This document shows positions 7,914-15,340 of a stretch of DNA of 27,832 nucleotides, one piece after another. The position numbers and the translations under genes were made by a program. The stretch lies in the IMG/VR virus record IMGVR_UViG_3300008114_002635, positions 1-27,832 of that record; one strand, 5' to 3'. The notes under the pieces were generated by a model that saw only the letters and a program-made list of their open reading frames with translations, did no database searches and was not told where the DNA came from. The stretch's first letter is position 1. The number at the start of each line of letters is the position of its first letter. Source of the DNA: a virus.

Positions 7914-7926
7914 TAGCCCCAAACAT
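7891..7926. promoter_or_regulatory. perfect 13-bp inverted repeat between hsp20 and dnaK
   Basis: ATGTTTGGGGCTA (7891-7903) and TAGCCCCAAACAT (7914-7926) are perfect inverted arms around a 10-nt centre. The element lies directly behind the TTGACA and ends 11 nt before the dnaK start. Its architecture resembles CIRCE, the HrcA operator of dnaK and groE operons (9-bp arms, 9-bp spacer), but the arm sequence is not CIRCE. As RNA it would be a strong hairpin, but it lacks a T-run, so it is a poor intrinsic terminator. It could instead be an mRNA thermosensor or stabiliser. Confidence 0.6.
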
Positions 7927-7937
7927 ATTATAAATTT

Positions 7938-9797
7938 ATGACTAAATCAAATGACATTGTTATTGGTATTGACCTTGGCACGACGAATTCGTGCGTGGCT
8001 GTATGGCAAGCGGGTGAAGCTACAGTAATTACCAACTCGGAAGGTGCTCGTACTACCCCTTCGGTTGTTGCTTTTACAAAAAGCGGGGAAAGACTTGTTG
8101 GTCAAGCTGCTAAGAGACAGGCGGTGACCAATCCAAAGAATACAATTTTTTCGGCCAAGAGACTTATTGGTCGCAAGTTCAACGAAGTGCAGGAAGAAAT
8201 CAAGAATCTTCCATACAAGGTCGTTGAAGGTACAAATGGAGATGCTTGGATCGAAGTAACAGAGAACGGAGAAGCTAAGAAATATTCTCCTCAACAGATT
8301 GGCGCATTTGTTCTTGGAAAGATCAAAACCGATGCCGAATCATATTTGGGACAATCTGTGAAGAAGGCGGTTATCACAGTACCTGCGTATTTTAATGATT
8401 CTCAACGTCAAGCTACCAAGGATGCTGGCACTATTGCCGGTTTGGAAGTTCTGCGTATTATCAACGAACCTACCGCAGCATCCTTAGCCTATGGTCTAGA
8501 CAAGAAGAAAGACGAGAAAATTGCCGTCTTTGACCTTGGCGGTGGTACGTTTGACGTTACCGTTCTCGAAATTGGGGACGGTGTATTTGAAGTTAAAGCC
8601 ACCAATGGTGATACGCATCTTGGTGGTGATGATTGGGACAGAGCAATCATGGACCACATGGTTGCGGAATTCAAAAAAGAAAATGGTATTGACTTGTCCA
8701 AAGATAATATGGCTTTACAGCGTCTACGCGAAGAAGCCGAAAAAACCAAGATTGCTTTGTCTTCTGCAACATCATATGATGTAAATCTCCCGTTTATCAC
8801 GGCGGATGCATCTGGCCCAAAGCATTTGAATATGACAATTTCTCGTTCAAAAATGGAACAAATCTGCGAGAAGTTGTTTGAAAGAATGGATGCTCCATAT
8901 AAGAACTGTTTGAAGGATGCTGGTGTATCAAATAGTGAACTCAATGAGCTTGTGCTTGTTGGTGGCATGACAAGAATGCCAAAGGTTGTTGATTATGCCA
9001 AGAAGTTCGGTGGTAAAGTTCCAAATCAAGGTGTAAATCCAGATGAAGTTGTGGCAGTCGGTGCCGCTGTACAAGGTGGTGTATTGAAGGGTGAGGTCAA
9101 CGACGTATTGTTGCTTGACGTTACTCCGCTGACCCTTGCGATTGAAACCGCAGGAAATGTTGCGACGGCAATGATTCCTCGTAACACAACAATTCCTGCT
9201 AAGAAGTCACAAGTGTTCTCCACATACAGCGACAATCAGCCTTCCGTTGATATTGTTGTATTACAGGGTGAGCGCCCAATGAGCAAAGACAATAAGCGTC
9301 TTGGAAACTTCAAACTGGACGGCATTCCGCCAGCACCAAGAGGCACTCCTCAAATTGAAGTGACGTTTGACATTGACGTAAACGGCATTCTTCATGTCTC
9401 TGCAAAAGATCTTGGAACGGGCAAAGCTCAAGATATCACCATTCAAGGTTCATCTGGTCTTTCAAAGGAAGAAGTTGAAAGAATGAAGCAAGAAGCTGAA
9501 GCAAATGCTGATAAAGACAAAGAACTCAAGGAAAATCTTGAGACCAAGAATTCTCTTGACAATATTATCTATGGTTGGGAAAAACAACTAAAGGATGGTA
9601 ACTTTGAAGATTCTGTCAAAACCGAAATTCAAAAAGGTATTGACAAAGGCAAAGAAGTGTTACAGAGTGGTGATGTTGGAAAAATGAAAGATACTATCTC
9701 TGAACTTAGCAAACTCGGAGAACTTGTTTATAAGAACAAGTCTAATGGTGGGAAAGGAACTCCAGAAGATCCAATCGAACCAGAAGTAGTAAGCTAA
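7938..9797 (+). CDS. dnaK: molecular chaperone DnaK (Hsp70)
   Basis: A complete 619-aa Hsp70 (E. coli DnaK has 638). The ATPase domain shows [15 protein letters not shown] (9-23), SAKRLIGR with the conserved Lys (K74), [25 protein letters not shown] (197-207) and [12 protein letters not shown] (339-350). The linker [10 protein letters not shown] (391-400) leads into a substrate-binding domain with [14 protein letters not shown] and [18 protein letters not shown] shortened helical lid occupies about 505-600. The tail ends PEVVS rather than the bacterial EEVD-like terminus. All ATPase motifs are intact, so the protein should be active. No dnaJ or grpE is in the window, so host co-chaperones are probably used. 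The protein looks very bacterial, and its codon use seems richer in CGT/CGC Arg codons than its neighbours, hinting at later acquisition (inference). No SD is seen. Confidence 0.97.
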   Translation: MTKSNDIVIGIDLGTTNSCVAVWQAGEATVITNSEGARTTPSVVAFTKSGERLVGQAAKRQAVTNPKNTIFSAKRLIGRKFNEVQEEIKNLPYKVVEGTNGDAWIEVTENGEAKKYSPQQIGAFVLGKIKTDAESYLGQSVKKAVITVPAYFNDSQRQATKDAGTIAGLEVLRIINEPTAASLAYGLDKKKDEKIAVFDLGGGTFDVTVLEIGDGVFEVKATNGDTHLGGDDWDRAIMDHMVAEFKKENGIDLSKDNMALQRLREEAEKTKIALSSATSYDVNLPFITADASGPKHLNMTISRSKMEQICEKLFERMDAPYKNCLKDAGVSNSELNELVLVGGMTRMPKVVDYAKKFGGKVPNQGVNPDEVVAVGAAVQGGVLKGEVNDVLLLDVTPLTLAIETAGNVATAMIPRNTTIPAKKSQVFSTYSDNQPSVDIVVLQGERPMSKDNKRLGNFKLDGIPPAPRGTPQIEVTFDIDVNGILHVSAKDLGTGKAQDITIQGSSGLSKEEVERMKQEAEANADKDKELKENLETKNSLDNIIYGWEKQLKDGNFEDSVKTEIQKGIDKGKEVLQSGDVGKMKDTISELSKLGELVYKNKSNGGKGTPEDPIEPEVVS

Positions 9798-9810
9798 AAA
9801 GGTTATGGTT

Positions 9811-9859
9811 GTCAGTTGTCCCATAAACTGACTGGTGGAGGATGGTGAATTCATCATCC
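9811..9859 (+). other. two hairpins in the dnaK 3' region
   Basis: GTCAGTT (9811-9817) pairs with AACTGAC (9826-9832) around an 8-nt loop. A second, near-perfect 20-nt palindrome at 9840-9859 (centre TGAATTCA, one G.T pair) follows 7 nt later. Together with the terminator at 9862-9893 they form three consecutive structures in about 85 nt. They may protect the dnaK mRNA 3' end or be part of a small 3'-derived RNA. Confidence 0.45.
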
Positions 9860-9861
9860 CT

Positions 9862-9893
9862 AACAACCCCCAAGAAATTGGGGGTTGTTTTTT
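9862..9893 (+). terminator. strong intrinsic terminator after dnaK
   Basis: A 12-bp perfect stem, AACAACCCCCAA with TTGGGGGTTGTT, is capped by a GAAA tetraloop and followed by a run of six T (T88-T93 of the 98xx-98xx numbering, that is 9888-9893). This is a textbook rho-independent terminator, and it ends the chaperone transcription unit 22 bp before the next start. Confidence 0.93.
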
Positions 9894-9903
9894 GTATATA
9901 CGA

Positions 9904-9911
9904 TATTTATA
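9904..9911 (+). promoter_or_regulatory. TATTTATA box (putative late promoter)
   Basis: TATTTATA lies 10 nt after the dnaK terminator and ends 4 nt before the ATG at 9916. A new transcription unit must begin here because the terminator isolates the gene from upstream transcription. No SD is present. If the box behaves like the T4 late -10 element, the transcript would start at or next to the initiation codon. Confidence 0.5.
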
Positions 9912-9915
9912 ATAC

Positions 9916-11463
9916 ATGACATTTTTCGCATTTCTAGTGCTTTTAAGCGCAATAGCCATTTCTGCTTGTGGTGCATATTTTAGCATTATTGGTCTTAAAA
10001 TGTTGTTTATTGGGGGAGGAGTATCAATCATAGTGATGGGAACCGCGCTTGAAATTGGAAAACTTATCACCGCCACCTTCTTGAAACAAAAATGGAACGA
10101 GATTGGATTTCTTCTGAAAACATATCTTGTTATCGCCACAATATTTTTGATGGGTATAACTTCTATAGGAATATATGGGTATTTGAGTGCAGGATACACT
10201 TCAACAAATATTGCAGTAAAAGGATATGAGCAACAAATAGAATCAAACAATATAAAGATAGTTGATCTTGAGAAAGAAATAGAAACACTCAAGAAGACAG
10301 AATACAATGTGGTGGAAATAGGAGCGACTGAAGATAATAGGAAAAAAACAATAGAGCAAAAATTACAACTGATTGCTCAAAGAAATCAACGTATAGAAGC
10401 TATAAGAAAATCATCAAACACAAATCAAGACGCATCTGGTGATATTTTAGCAGCCAAGCAAGCATTGGAATTATCAAAGTCTTCAACAGATAACGATATC
10501 TCAAGAGAACTTGAGCAAATAAAGCTGTATAATTCAAGATTAGAAATTTTAGATAAGGAAGTACAGAAATGGATAGATCAAGGAACAGGAAATTTATTCA
10601 GAAAAAGCGGGTTGGACCAAGCAAGAATTGTAAAGGAAGGACAGGAAAAGGAACGCTCCGATATAGATGCACAAATTAAATCTTCACAGGACAGAATATC
10701 AAAATTAAGAGATCAATATTCATCCCAAGTAAAAGAATACAACAGTCGTGTAGCTGAAATAGAAGGTAGAAGTAAATCACAAAGAGGAGAAATAGAATCC
10801 AATGTAAAAAATCTTGAAAAAGAAATAACGGAAATAGAAGCATCTATAGTATCATACAATAAGGAAGTGGATGAAAAGATTTCATTGCTTAACAAGAACA
10901 AAGAAGAATCCGCCGAAAAAGGAAAAAATAAAATTTCAGAATATCAAGAAAACATAAAAGTTCTTAGAGTTCAAAACACCGAGATACAGGAAAAAATTAT
11001 TGGGACTGACGTTGGTACATTTAAATTCATCGCAAATAGTCTTGGAATACCATTGGAAAAGGCTGTAAATTATTTCATATGGTCTATTATGGCCGTGTTT
11101 GATCCATTGGCTATATGTTTAATCCTAGCATTTAATTCGTTGATGATAGATAGTAAAAACAAAAAATCAAAAAATAATGATAAAGAACTTAACGTAGTTG
11201 AAATTTTACCTACGTTGGAACACACGCCCACACCAACTCCTACACCAACTCCTACACCAACTCCAACGCCAACTCCAACGCCAACTTATATACCTTCTCC
11301 AACGCCGACATATGTTCCATCTAACACTCCAACACCAACGCCAACCGAAATACCAATTCAAGTCGAGTCTACAAATGAAGATATAAATGTTGCCGCGCCA
11401 CTTCCCCCACCAATTGCTATACCTCACGCAATATCAAATGGAAAATTGCATCCAAGACAATAA
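9916..11463 (+). CDS. four-TM coiled-coil membrane protein with Pro-Thr repeat tail
   Basis: A 515-aa protein of unknown function. Three hydrophobic segments lie at about residues 3-24, 28-50 and 66-90. A long charged helical, predicted coiled-coil region follows at 100-360 (frequent EIE, LEKEI and IEQKL patterns), then a fourth membrane segment at 386-411 containing FDPLAICLILAFN. The tail has (Thr-Pro)n repeats at 437-477 and ends in a Pro-rich segment (PLPPPIAIP). The layout recalls bacterial membrane coiled-coil proteins such as DUF4407, but I cannot confirm membership. The Pro-Thr tail resembles an extended, mucin-like linker that might be O-glycosylated. The gene stands alone between the dnaK terminator and the def promoter, with TATTTATA 4 nt before its ATG. 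Confidence 0.8.
   Translation: MTFFAFLVLLSAIAISACGAYFSIIGLKMLFIGGGVSIIVMGTALEIGKLITATFLKQKWNEIGFLLKTYLVIATIFLMGITSIGIYGYLSAGYTSTNIAVKGYEQQIESNNIKIVDLEKEIETLKKTEYNVVEIGATEDNRKKTIEQKLQLIAQRNQRIEAIRKSSNTNQDASGDILAAKQALELSKSSTDNDISRELEQIKLYNSRLEILDKEVQKWIDQGTGNLFRKSGLDQARIVKEGQEKERSDIDAQIKSSQDRISKLRDQYSSQVKEYNSRVAEIEGRSKSQRGEIESNVKNLEKEITEIEASIVSYNKEVDEKISLLNKNKEESAEKGKNKISEYQENIKVLRVQNTEIQEKIIGTDVGTFKFIANSLGIPLEKAVNYFIWSIMAVFDPLAICLILAFNSLMIDSKNKKSKNNDKELNVVEILPTLEHTPTPTPTPTPTPTPTPTPTPTYIPSPTPTYVPSNTPTPTPTEIPIQVESTNEDINVAAPLPPPIAIPHAISNGKLHPRQ
11224..11346 (+). repeat. Pro-Thr coding repeat (6-12 bp units)
   Basis: The DNA repeats units of CCAACN and the 12-bp CCAACTCCTACA, encoding alternating Pro and Thr at residues 437-477, interrupted by YIPS and YVPSN. 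Codons vary between units (ACA, ACT, ACG; CCA, CCT), suggesting selection on the peptide. Slippage between units could change the tail length among related phages. Confidence 0.9.
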
Positions 11464-11465
11464 AT

Positions 11466-11473
11466 TATTTATT
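11466..11473 (+). promoter_or_regulatory. TATTTATT box in the gap before def
   Basis: TATTTATT begins 2 nt after the stop of the coiled-coil gene and 54 nt before the def start. It matches the TATTTATA boxes of the other right-half gaps in 7 of 8 positions. A separate sigma70-like promoter lies just downstream. Confidence 0.3.
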
Positions 11474-11478
11474 ATACA

Positions 11479-11506
11479 TTGACAAAAATAAATTTATGCA
11501 TATATA
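11479..11506 (+). promoter_or_regulatory. sigma70-like promoter before def
   Basis: A perfect -35 TTGACA at 11479-11484, a 16-nt spacer, then TATATA at 11501-11506, about 20 nt before the def ATG. This would let host RNA polymerase transcribe def, the two small genes and the sigma factor gene before late transcription starts, as expected for a late sigma gene. Confidence 0.55.
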
Positions 11507-11526
11507 TGTAAGCCTCAATCATATAT

Positions 11527-12141
11527 ATGAGTTACAAAATTGTCAAAAACAAGGATTATCTACACAAGAAGACTGAACCAGTAGCGTCGATTGAAGAAGG
11601 CGAAGCAATTGCGAAGCAACTAATAGAAGCACTGGACCAGCTATCAAACGGACTTGGTTTATCCGCCAATCAAATTGGAATATCAAAGTCGGTTTCTGTC
11701 ATAAGAGTTAAGAAGGACAAAGATCCATTGATTCTTATGAATCCAACAATAACGGAATATAGTAAAGAAAAGCTTGTATTCACCGAAGGCTGTTTGAGTT
11801 TGCCCGGAAAACTTACAAACACGGTTCGTTCAACAAAAGTTACAGTATCAACATTAAATCATGCCAATCCAATTCCATTCGGACCAGAGGTCGAGCCAAT
11901 CACACAAGAATCTGTGAGAAGTGACTATGGGATATTAGAAGCGGTGTGTGTACAGCACGAGATAGATCATCTAAATGGTGTTCTTATGACCGACGACGGT
12001 GTAAGATACAACCCTCCACCAGAAAAAAAAGTAAAATATGGAAGAAATGACAAGGTGATGGTAGAAAAAAATGGAGAAACTCAATATATAAAATACAAGA
12101 AAGCCGAAGAGCTTTTAGCCGATGGATGGAAAATACTATAA
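11527..12141 (+). CDS. def: peptide deformylase
   Basis: A 204-aa metal enzyme that removes the formyl group from N-terminal Met of new proteins. All three motifs are intact: GLGLSANQIG (42-51), EGCLS (88-92, metal ligand C90) and QHEIDH (143-148, ligands H144 and H148, catalytic E145). The segment between motifs II and III is longer than usual. After the catalytic core there is an extra 45-residue charged tail (about 160-204, ending KKAEELLADGWKIL). E. coli PDF is 169 aa and cyanophage PDFs are shorter still, so the tail is unusual. It is first in a unit with two small genes and the sigma factor, behind the TTGACA/TATATA promoter. No SD precedes the ATG. Confidence 0.95.
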   Translation: MSYKIVKNKDYLHKKTEPVASIEEGEAIAKQLIEALDQLSNGLGLSANQIGISKSVSVIRVKKDKDPLILMNPTITEYSKEKLVFTEGCLSLPGKLTNTVRSTKVTVSTLNHANPIPFGPEVEPITQESVRSDYGILEAVCVQHEIDHLNGVLMTDDGVRYNPPPEKKVKYGRNDKVMVEKNGETQYIKYKKAEELLADGWKIL

Positions 12142-12314
12142 AACAAAACATGAATATCAATACTGATAATCTTGAGGAAATAAAGCAATTACTAGAATAT
12201 GCTCTTGAATACCGTAGTTGGCCCAGTGTTGAAGATGCACTGGCCATTCTCAATGAAGAATTGGGATACGAAAACGAAGAGGATACAGATGAGGAAGAAA
12301 TAGACGAGGAATAA
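12126..12314 (+). CDS. small acidic protein (62 aa)
   Basis: A 62-aa protein of unknown function, with a helical middle (NLEEIKQLLEYALEY, SVEDALAILNEEL) and a strongly acidic C-terminal tail of Glu and Asp. It starts inside the last 16 nt of def; a second in-frame ATG at 12150 would give 54 aa and no overlap, and the sequence does not decide between them. It lies 4 nt before the next gene. The acidic tail might mimic nucleic acid or bind a basic partner; the neighbouring sigma factor has a very basic N-terminus, but any interaction is speculation. Confidence 0.7.
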   Translation: MENTIKQNMNINTDNLEEIKQLLEYALEYRSWPSVEDALAILNEELGYENEEDTDEEEIDEE

Positions 12315-12318
12315 AATT

Positions 12319-12573
12319 ATGTGGATACTATGGACGTTGTTGGTTATATTTTTCATCGCCGCTTGTGCGTTCGGCTATGCGTGTTACAACATGGTTAAGA
12401 AAATAGAAACCTATGAAGAATGGTTAGAATTCTTCAGAGGCGAAGTAGACGATGTGTACAACAGAATGAAGGCTGTGGACGATAGAAATTTATTTGAAAA
12501 AGACGACGACGTTGGATTTGTATTCACAGAACTAGTAAGAATATCAAAAGAGTTCAACGAACGCATCAAATAA
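12319..12573 (+). CDS. small single-TM protein (84 aa)
   Basis: An 84-aa protein with one N-terminal membrane helix (residues 2-24, ILWTLLVIFFIAACAFGYAC) and a charged, helical soluble part (30-84, beginning KKIETYEEWLEFF). The helix lacks a signal cleavage site, so it is probably a membrane anchor with the soluble part in the cytoplasm, given KK after the helix. A GAGGA sequence about 10 nt upstream could serve as SD. I do not recognise the family. It sits 4 nt after the acidic protein gene and 3 nt before the sigma factor gene. Confidence 0.75.
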   Translation: MWILWTLLVIFFIAACAFGYACYNMVKKIETYEEWLEFFRGEVDDVYNRMKAVDDRNLFEKDDDVGFVFTELVRISKEFNERIK

Positions 12574-12576
12574 CAT

Positions 12577-13467
12577 ATGAAGAAACGCAAAAAAATTGTT
12601 AGATCGACTAAAAAGTCGATCAAAAAGATAAAATTGATCAAAAAGATAAAAAAGATACAGAAGAAAAAAGTTGTTAAAATACATACACTTCCTACTGAAT
12701 TTTCTCAAGTACAAGATCCGCTCACAAGACGACGCGGTAGACCAAAAGGAAGAAAAAACAAGAATACACTCGACGGTGCTCCCAAAAAAACTTCAAATGT
12801 ATACTTCACAAAAGACACCGAGGATGCTATTGTGGCGTACAACGAAACTGAAGACCCTAGGGAAAAAGATCGCATCTACAATGACAAGATACAAGCTGCT
12901 TTTTCAAAGATTGCAGAAAACGTTTATAACACGTTCAAATTCAGTTACGCTGATGTAAGCCCACTTGAAATTCAAAAGCAGGCTATATCGCATATGGTGG
13001 CTAATATAGCCAAGTATGAGAAAGGAAAAGGAAAAGCATTCAGCTATTTTAGTATCGTGGCAAAGCATTGGTTTATTTTGGATAATAACACCACATATCG
13101 TCGTTTTAAAAAGCATGTTGAAATATGTGAGCAAGTGGGCGAGTCTGGTGAGTTTGTTATTGAACCAGAACATGAGAAGCAAGAAAGTGAGACTCGTGAA
13201 TTTATAAAGCTCATGGTTGAATATTGGGATAAAAATGTAGGTAAGCATTTTACCAAAGAACGTGATCTAAAAATAGCTAATGCTGTGATTGAGATTTTTA
13301 GAAACTCAGATCGAATTGATGTATTCAATAAAAAAGCACTATATTTGTATATACGTGAAATAGCAGATTGCCAAACTCAACATATTACGAAAGTAATTAA
13401 TCGCATGGCAAAGCCACAGTCAGATATAAAAAGTGAATATTTGAACCGTGGTACCATTGTTATCTAA
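12577..13467 (+). CDS. T4 gp55-like late sigma factor with AT-hook extension
   Basis: A 296-aa divergent sigma factor. Residues 102-200 hold a sigma region-2-like core: LEIQKQAISHMVANIAKYE, then GKAFSYFSIVAKHWFI (152-167) and NTTYRRFKKHVEI. The pattern of a KYD/KYE helix followed by a KAFSYFS/AYITQA-type strand-binding segment fits T4 gp55. T4 gp55 is 185 aa; this protein carries about 100 extra N-terminal residues, including a Lys-rich stretch (2-34, many KKIKK units) and an AT-hook-like RRRGRPKGRK (51-60). It should redirect host RNA polymerase to late promoters; the TATTTATA boxes nearby are candidate targets. It is last in the def unit, with its start 3 nt after the TM gene, and it precedes the structural block. 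Confidence 0.8.
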   Translation: MKKRKKIVRSTKKSIKKIKLIKKIKKIQKKKVVKIHTLPTEFSQVQDPLTRRRGRPKGRKNKNTLDGAPKKTSNVYFTKDTEDAIVAYNETEDPREKDRIYNDKIQAAFSKIAENVYNTFKFSYADVSPLEIQKQAISHMVANIAKYEKGKGKAFSYFSIVAKHWFILDNNTTYRRFKKHVEICEQVGESGEFVIEPEHEKQESETREFIKLMVEYWDKNVGKHFTKERDLKIANAVIEIFRNSDRIDVFNKKALYLYIREIADCQTQHITKVINRMAKPQSDIKSEYLNRGTIVI

Positions 13468-13484
13468 AACATATATATTCAGAC

Positions 13485-13492
13485 TATTTATA
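13485..13492 (+). promoter_or_regulatory. TATTTATA box before the structural block
   Basis: An exact TATTTATA in the 29-nt gap between the sigma factor gene and the first structural-region gene. It ends 4 nt (GTGT) before the ATG at 13497, the same geometry as the box at 9904. There is no SD. It is a likely late promoter for the baseplate operon. Confidence 0.5.
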
Positions 13493-13496
13493 GTGT

Positions 13497-13877
13497 ATGG
13501 AAACTTCCGAGTATGAATTGTATAAGGGAAAAAGCTTTGCTTCACTGTGCAAAGATATTGTCAGCAATTCTGAAGAAAAGAAGCAGCAATTAGATGTTTT
13601 GATTACAGATCTTCGTGAAATGATTAAAACAGTAAACGATGCTGTTACAATTGTACCACTATTAAAGGAATATTTTGACGCTGGTATAAGAAACGACGAA
13701 CAATTAATTAAACTGGCTGCAATTGTTCAAAGACTCATGGCAGATAGAGCAGGTGCAGAATCAGATTCCAACAGTGGTATATTGACGGACGACGAAAAGA
13801 AACAGTTGATGAGTGTTATAGAAGAGGCGGCAAAGCCTGTTCAAAAAATTAAACAACCAACCGACGAAAGATCATAA
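13497..13877 (+). CDS. hypothetical protein, probable virion/baseplate accessory (126 aa)
   Basis: A 126-aa mostly helical, soluble protein that I do not recognise. Residues 18-75 form likely helices (VSNSEEKKQQLDVLITDLREMI and VPLLKEYFDAG); residues 80-126 are low-complexity and charged, ending with KPVQKIKQPTDERS. It is the first gene after the TATTTATA box and overlaps the gp5-like gene by one base (TAATG), so it is co-translated with the baseplate hub and may be a chaperone or small component of it. That role rests on position only. Confidence 0.65.
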   Translation: METSEYELYKGKSFASLCKDIVSNSEEKKQQLDVLITDLREMIKTVNDAVTIVPLLKEYFDAGIRNDEQLIKLAAIVQRLMADRAGAESDSNSGILTDDEKKQLMSVIEEAAKPVQKIKQPTDERS

Positions 13878-15334
13878 TGGCATATGTAAATGCAGAACGT
13901 CGCAGTGATCTTAATGTAAAACAAGACGATTTGCTTGCGTCGAAACGTTTTGTGTTGGAAAGAAAACCGGATAGTTCATTTTTTTACGAGTTGGAAGAAG
14001 CTGTAGTATTGGATGTGGTGATGGACGAAAACCATCCATTGGTAAAAAATAATGCAGTTTTGGTTGGGGCCATGCCACCTAACATAGATGGTAGTGAAGT
14101 ACAAGAAGGAACAGAAGATTACGGTAGAATTGGATGCATCAAGTTCAGATTCTTGAATTCGGAAAGAAACAAGAAAAAAGAACAACTTAATTGGGCATAT
14201 CCAATAGAATGTACAGGAATAACCGAATGGCCGCTCATGAATGAAACGGTTATTGTTGGTGTATATTTGGGCAAGTTCTATTACAGTAGGAAATTGAATT
14301 TCAATTCCATCATAAATTCAAATGCTTCTTTCATAACAGAGAGAGTTGTTGGAAAAGTTGACGAAAACATAAATGAATATACGGAAAAACCATATGAGGG
14401 TCCAAGATCACAGTTGAATTATTACGGAGGACCAAATTATACGGGAGTTCTTGGTCAATATTTCAAGTTTAATCCTAAAATCAGAGGATTGAAACGATAT
14501 GAAGGAGACACTATTTTAGAATCAAGATTTGGTTCATCGGTGCGATTTGGCGCATATGATGATAATCGTACAAATGACAGCGGGCTGAATGATTATTCTG
14601 ATGGTGGTGGAAATCCGATGATATTGATCAGAAATAGACAAGCGCCGATAAAAAATCCAGAAGGACAAACCGCAAGAGGGTACACGCGAGAAGACATAAA
14701 CAAAGATGGATCTTCAATTCATATTACATCTGGGAAAACAATTTCAAAATTTGCCCCAGAGACAAAAAATGCAATAATAAGTGGAAATAAGCCTGTACAG
14801 CTTCCTAAATTTGACGGAGATCAAATTGTAATCAACAGTGATAGATTGGTATTTTCTTCTAAGTCAAATGAAATGTTTTTCTTTTCCAAGAAAAAAATTG
14901 GAATGACAAGTGATGACACTATTTCCATTTCATGCCCAAACACGTTGACTTTGACTTCATTAAAGGTTGCTACAATAAATTCTCCACAAATATTTTTGGG
15001 AGATCATGCAAAAATATATGAGCCTGCATTACTGGGACGTTCTACAGTGGCTTGGATGTATGCGATGTGCGATTGGATGCTTTTGAATGTAAACACGCAA
15101 ATACAAATATTGACCACATTGATTTCATTTGCCACACCGGGAACGGGCCATAGTCACATCGGAAACATGGGAAAACCTACTCCAATATTTCCACCATCTG
15201 TTGTGGCTCCTCTTGCTCTTTGGGCAGAGCAATTACAATCTTTACAAGCATCTCAAATTAGTTTGTTGGCACTTCGTTCGCAGTTAAGTGAGCTTATGAG
15301 TAGTAGAGTGTTTGTATCAGGAGGATCGGATTAA
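13877..15334 (+). CDS. gp5-like baseplate hub / spike protein
   Basis: A 485-aa probable central baseplate spike or hub protein. The first 150 residues (VVLDVVMDENHPLV, GRIGCIKFRFL, YPIECTGITEWPLMNETVIVGVYLG) fit the OB-fold domain of phage gp5/VgrG-like proteins. Residues about 310-390 (GDQIVINSDRLVFSSKSNE, MFFFSKKKIGMTSDDTISI, SPQIFLGDHA) have the short alternating strands of a triple-stranded beta-helix-like stem. The C-terminal 100 residues are helical with a His-containing loop (GTGHSHIG). No lysozyme domain is seen, unlike T4 gp5. It would sit at the tail tip in the virion. The position ahead of gp25 and gp6 supports the assignment. The start overlaps the previous stop by one base. Confidence 0.75.
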   Translation: MAYVNAERRSDLNVKQDDLLASKRFVLERKPDSSFFYELEEAVVLDVVMDENHPLVKNNAVLVGAMPPNIDGSEVQEGTEDYGRIGCIKFRFLNSERNKKKEQLNWAYPIECTGITEWPLMNETVIVGVYLGKFYYSRKLNFNSIINSNASFITERVVGKVDENINEYTEKPYEGPRSQLNYYGGPNYTGVLGQYFKFNPKIRGLKRYEGDTILESRFGSSVRFGAYDDNRTNDSGLNDYSDGGGNPMILIRNRQAPIKNPEGQTARGYTREDINKDGSSIHITSGKTISKFAPETKNAIISGNKPVQLPKFDGDQIVINSDRLVFSSKSNEMFFFSKKKIGMTSDDTISISCPNTLTLTSLKVATINSPQIFLGDHAKIYEPALLGRSTVAWMYAMCDWMLLNVNTQIQILTTLISFATPGTGHSHIGNMGKPTPIFPPSVVAPLALWAEQLQSLQASQISLLALRSQLSELMSSRVFVSGGSD

Positions 15335-15340
15335 TAGCCT

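Noticed and set aside
7891-7926. Reading the dnaK-upstream inverted repeat as a simple intrinsic terminator
   Set aside because: The stem is strong but is followed by ATTATAAATTT rather than a T-run, and the -35 and -10 elements overlap it. I kept it as an operator or hairpin of unknown function.
9660-10307. 215-aa minus-strand ORF across the dnaK 3' end, the terminator and the next gene
   Set aside because: It is antisense to dnaK and to the coiled-coil gene, runs through the strong terminator, has no recognisable motif, and every supported gene is on the + strand.
11224-11346. Possible CRISPR array or non-coding satellite at the CCAACN repeats
   Set aside because: Units are 6-12 bp without spacers and are in frame with a Pro-Thr tail of a long ORF.
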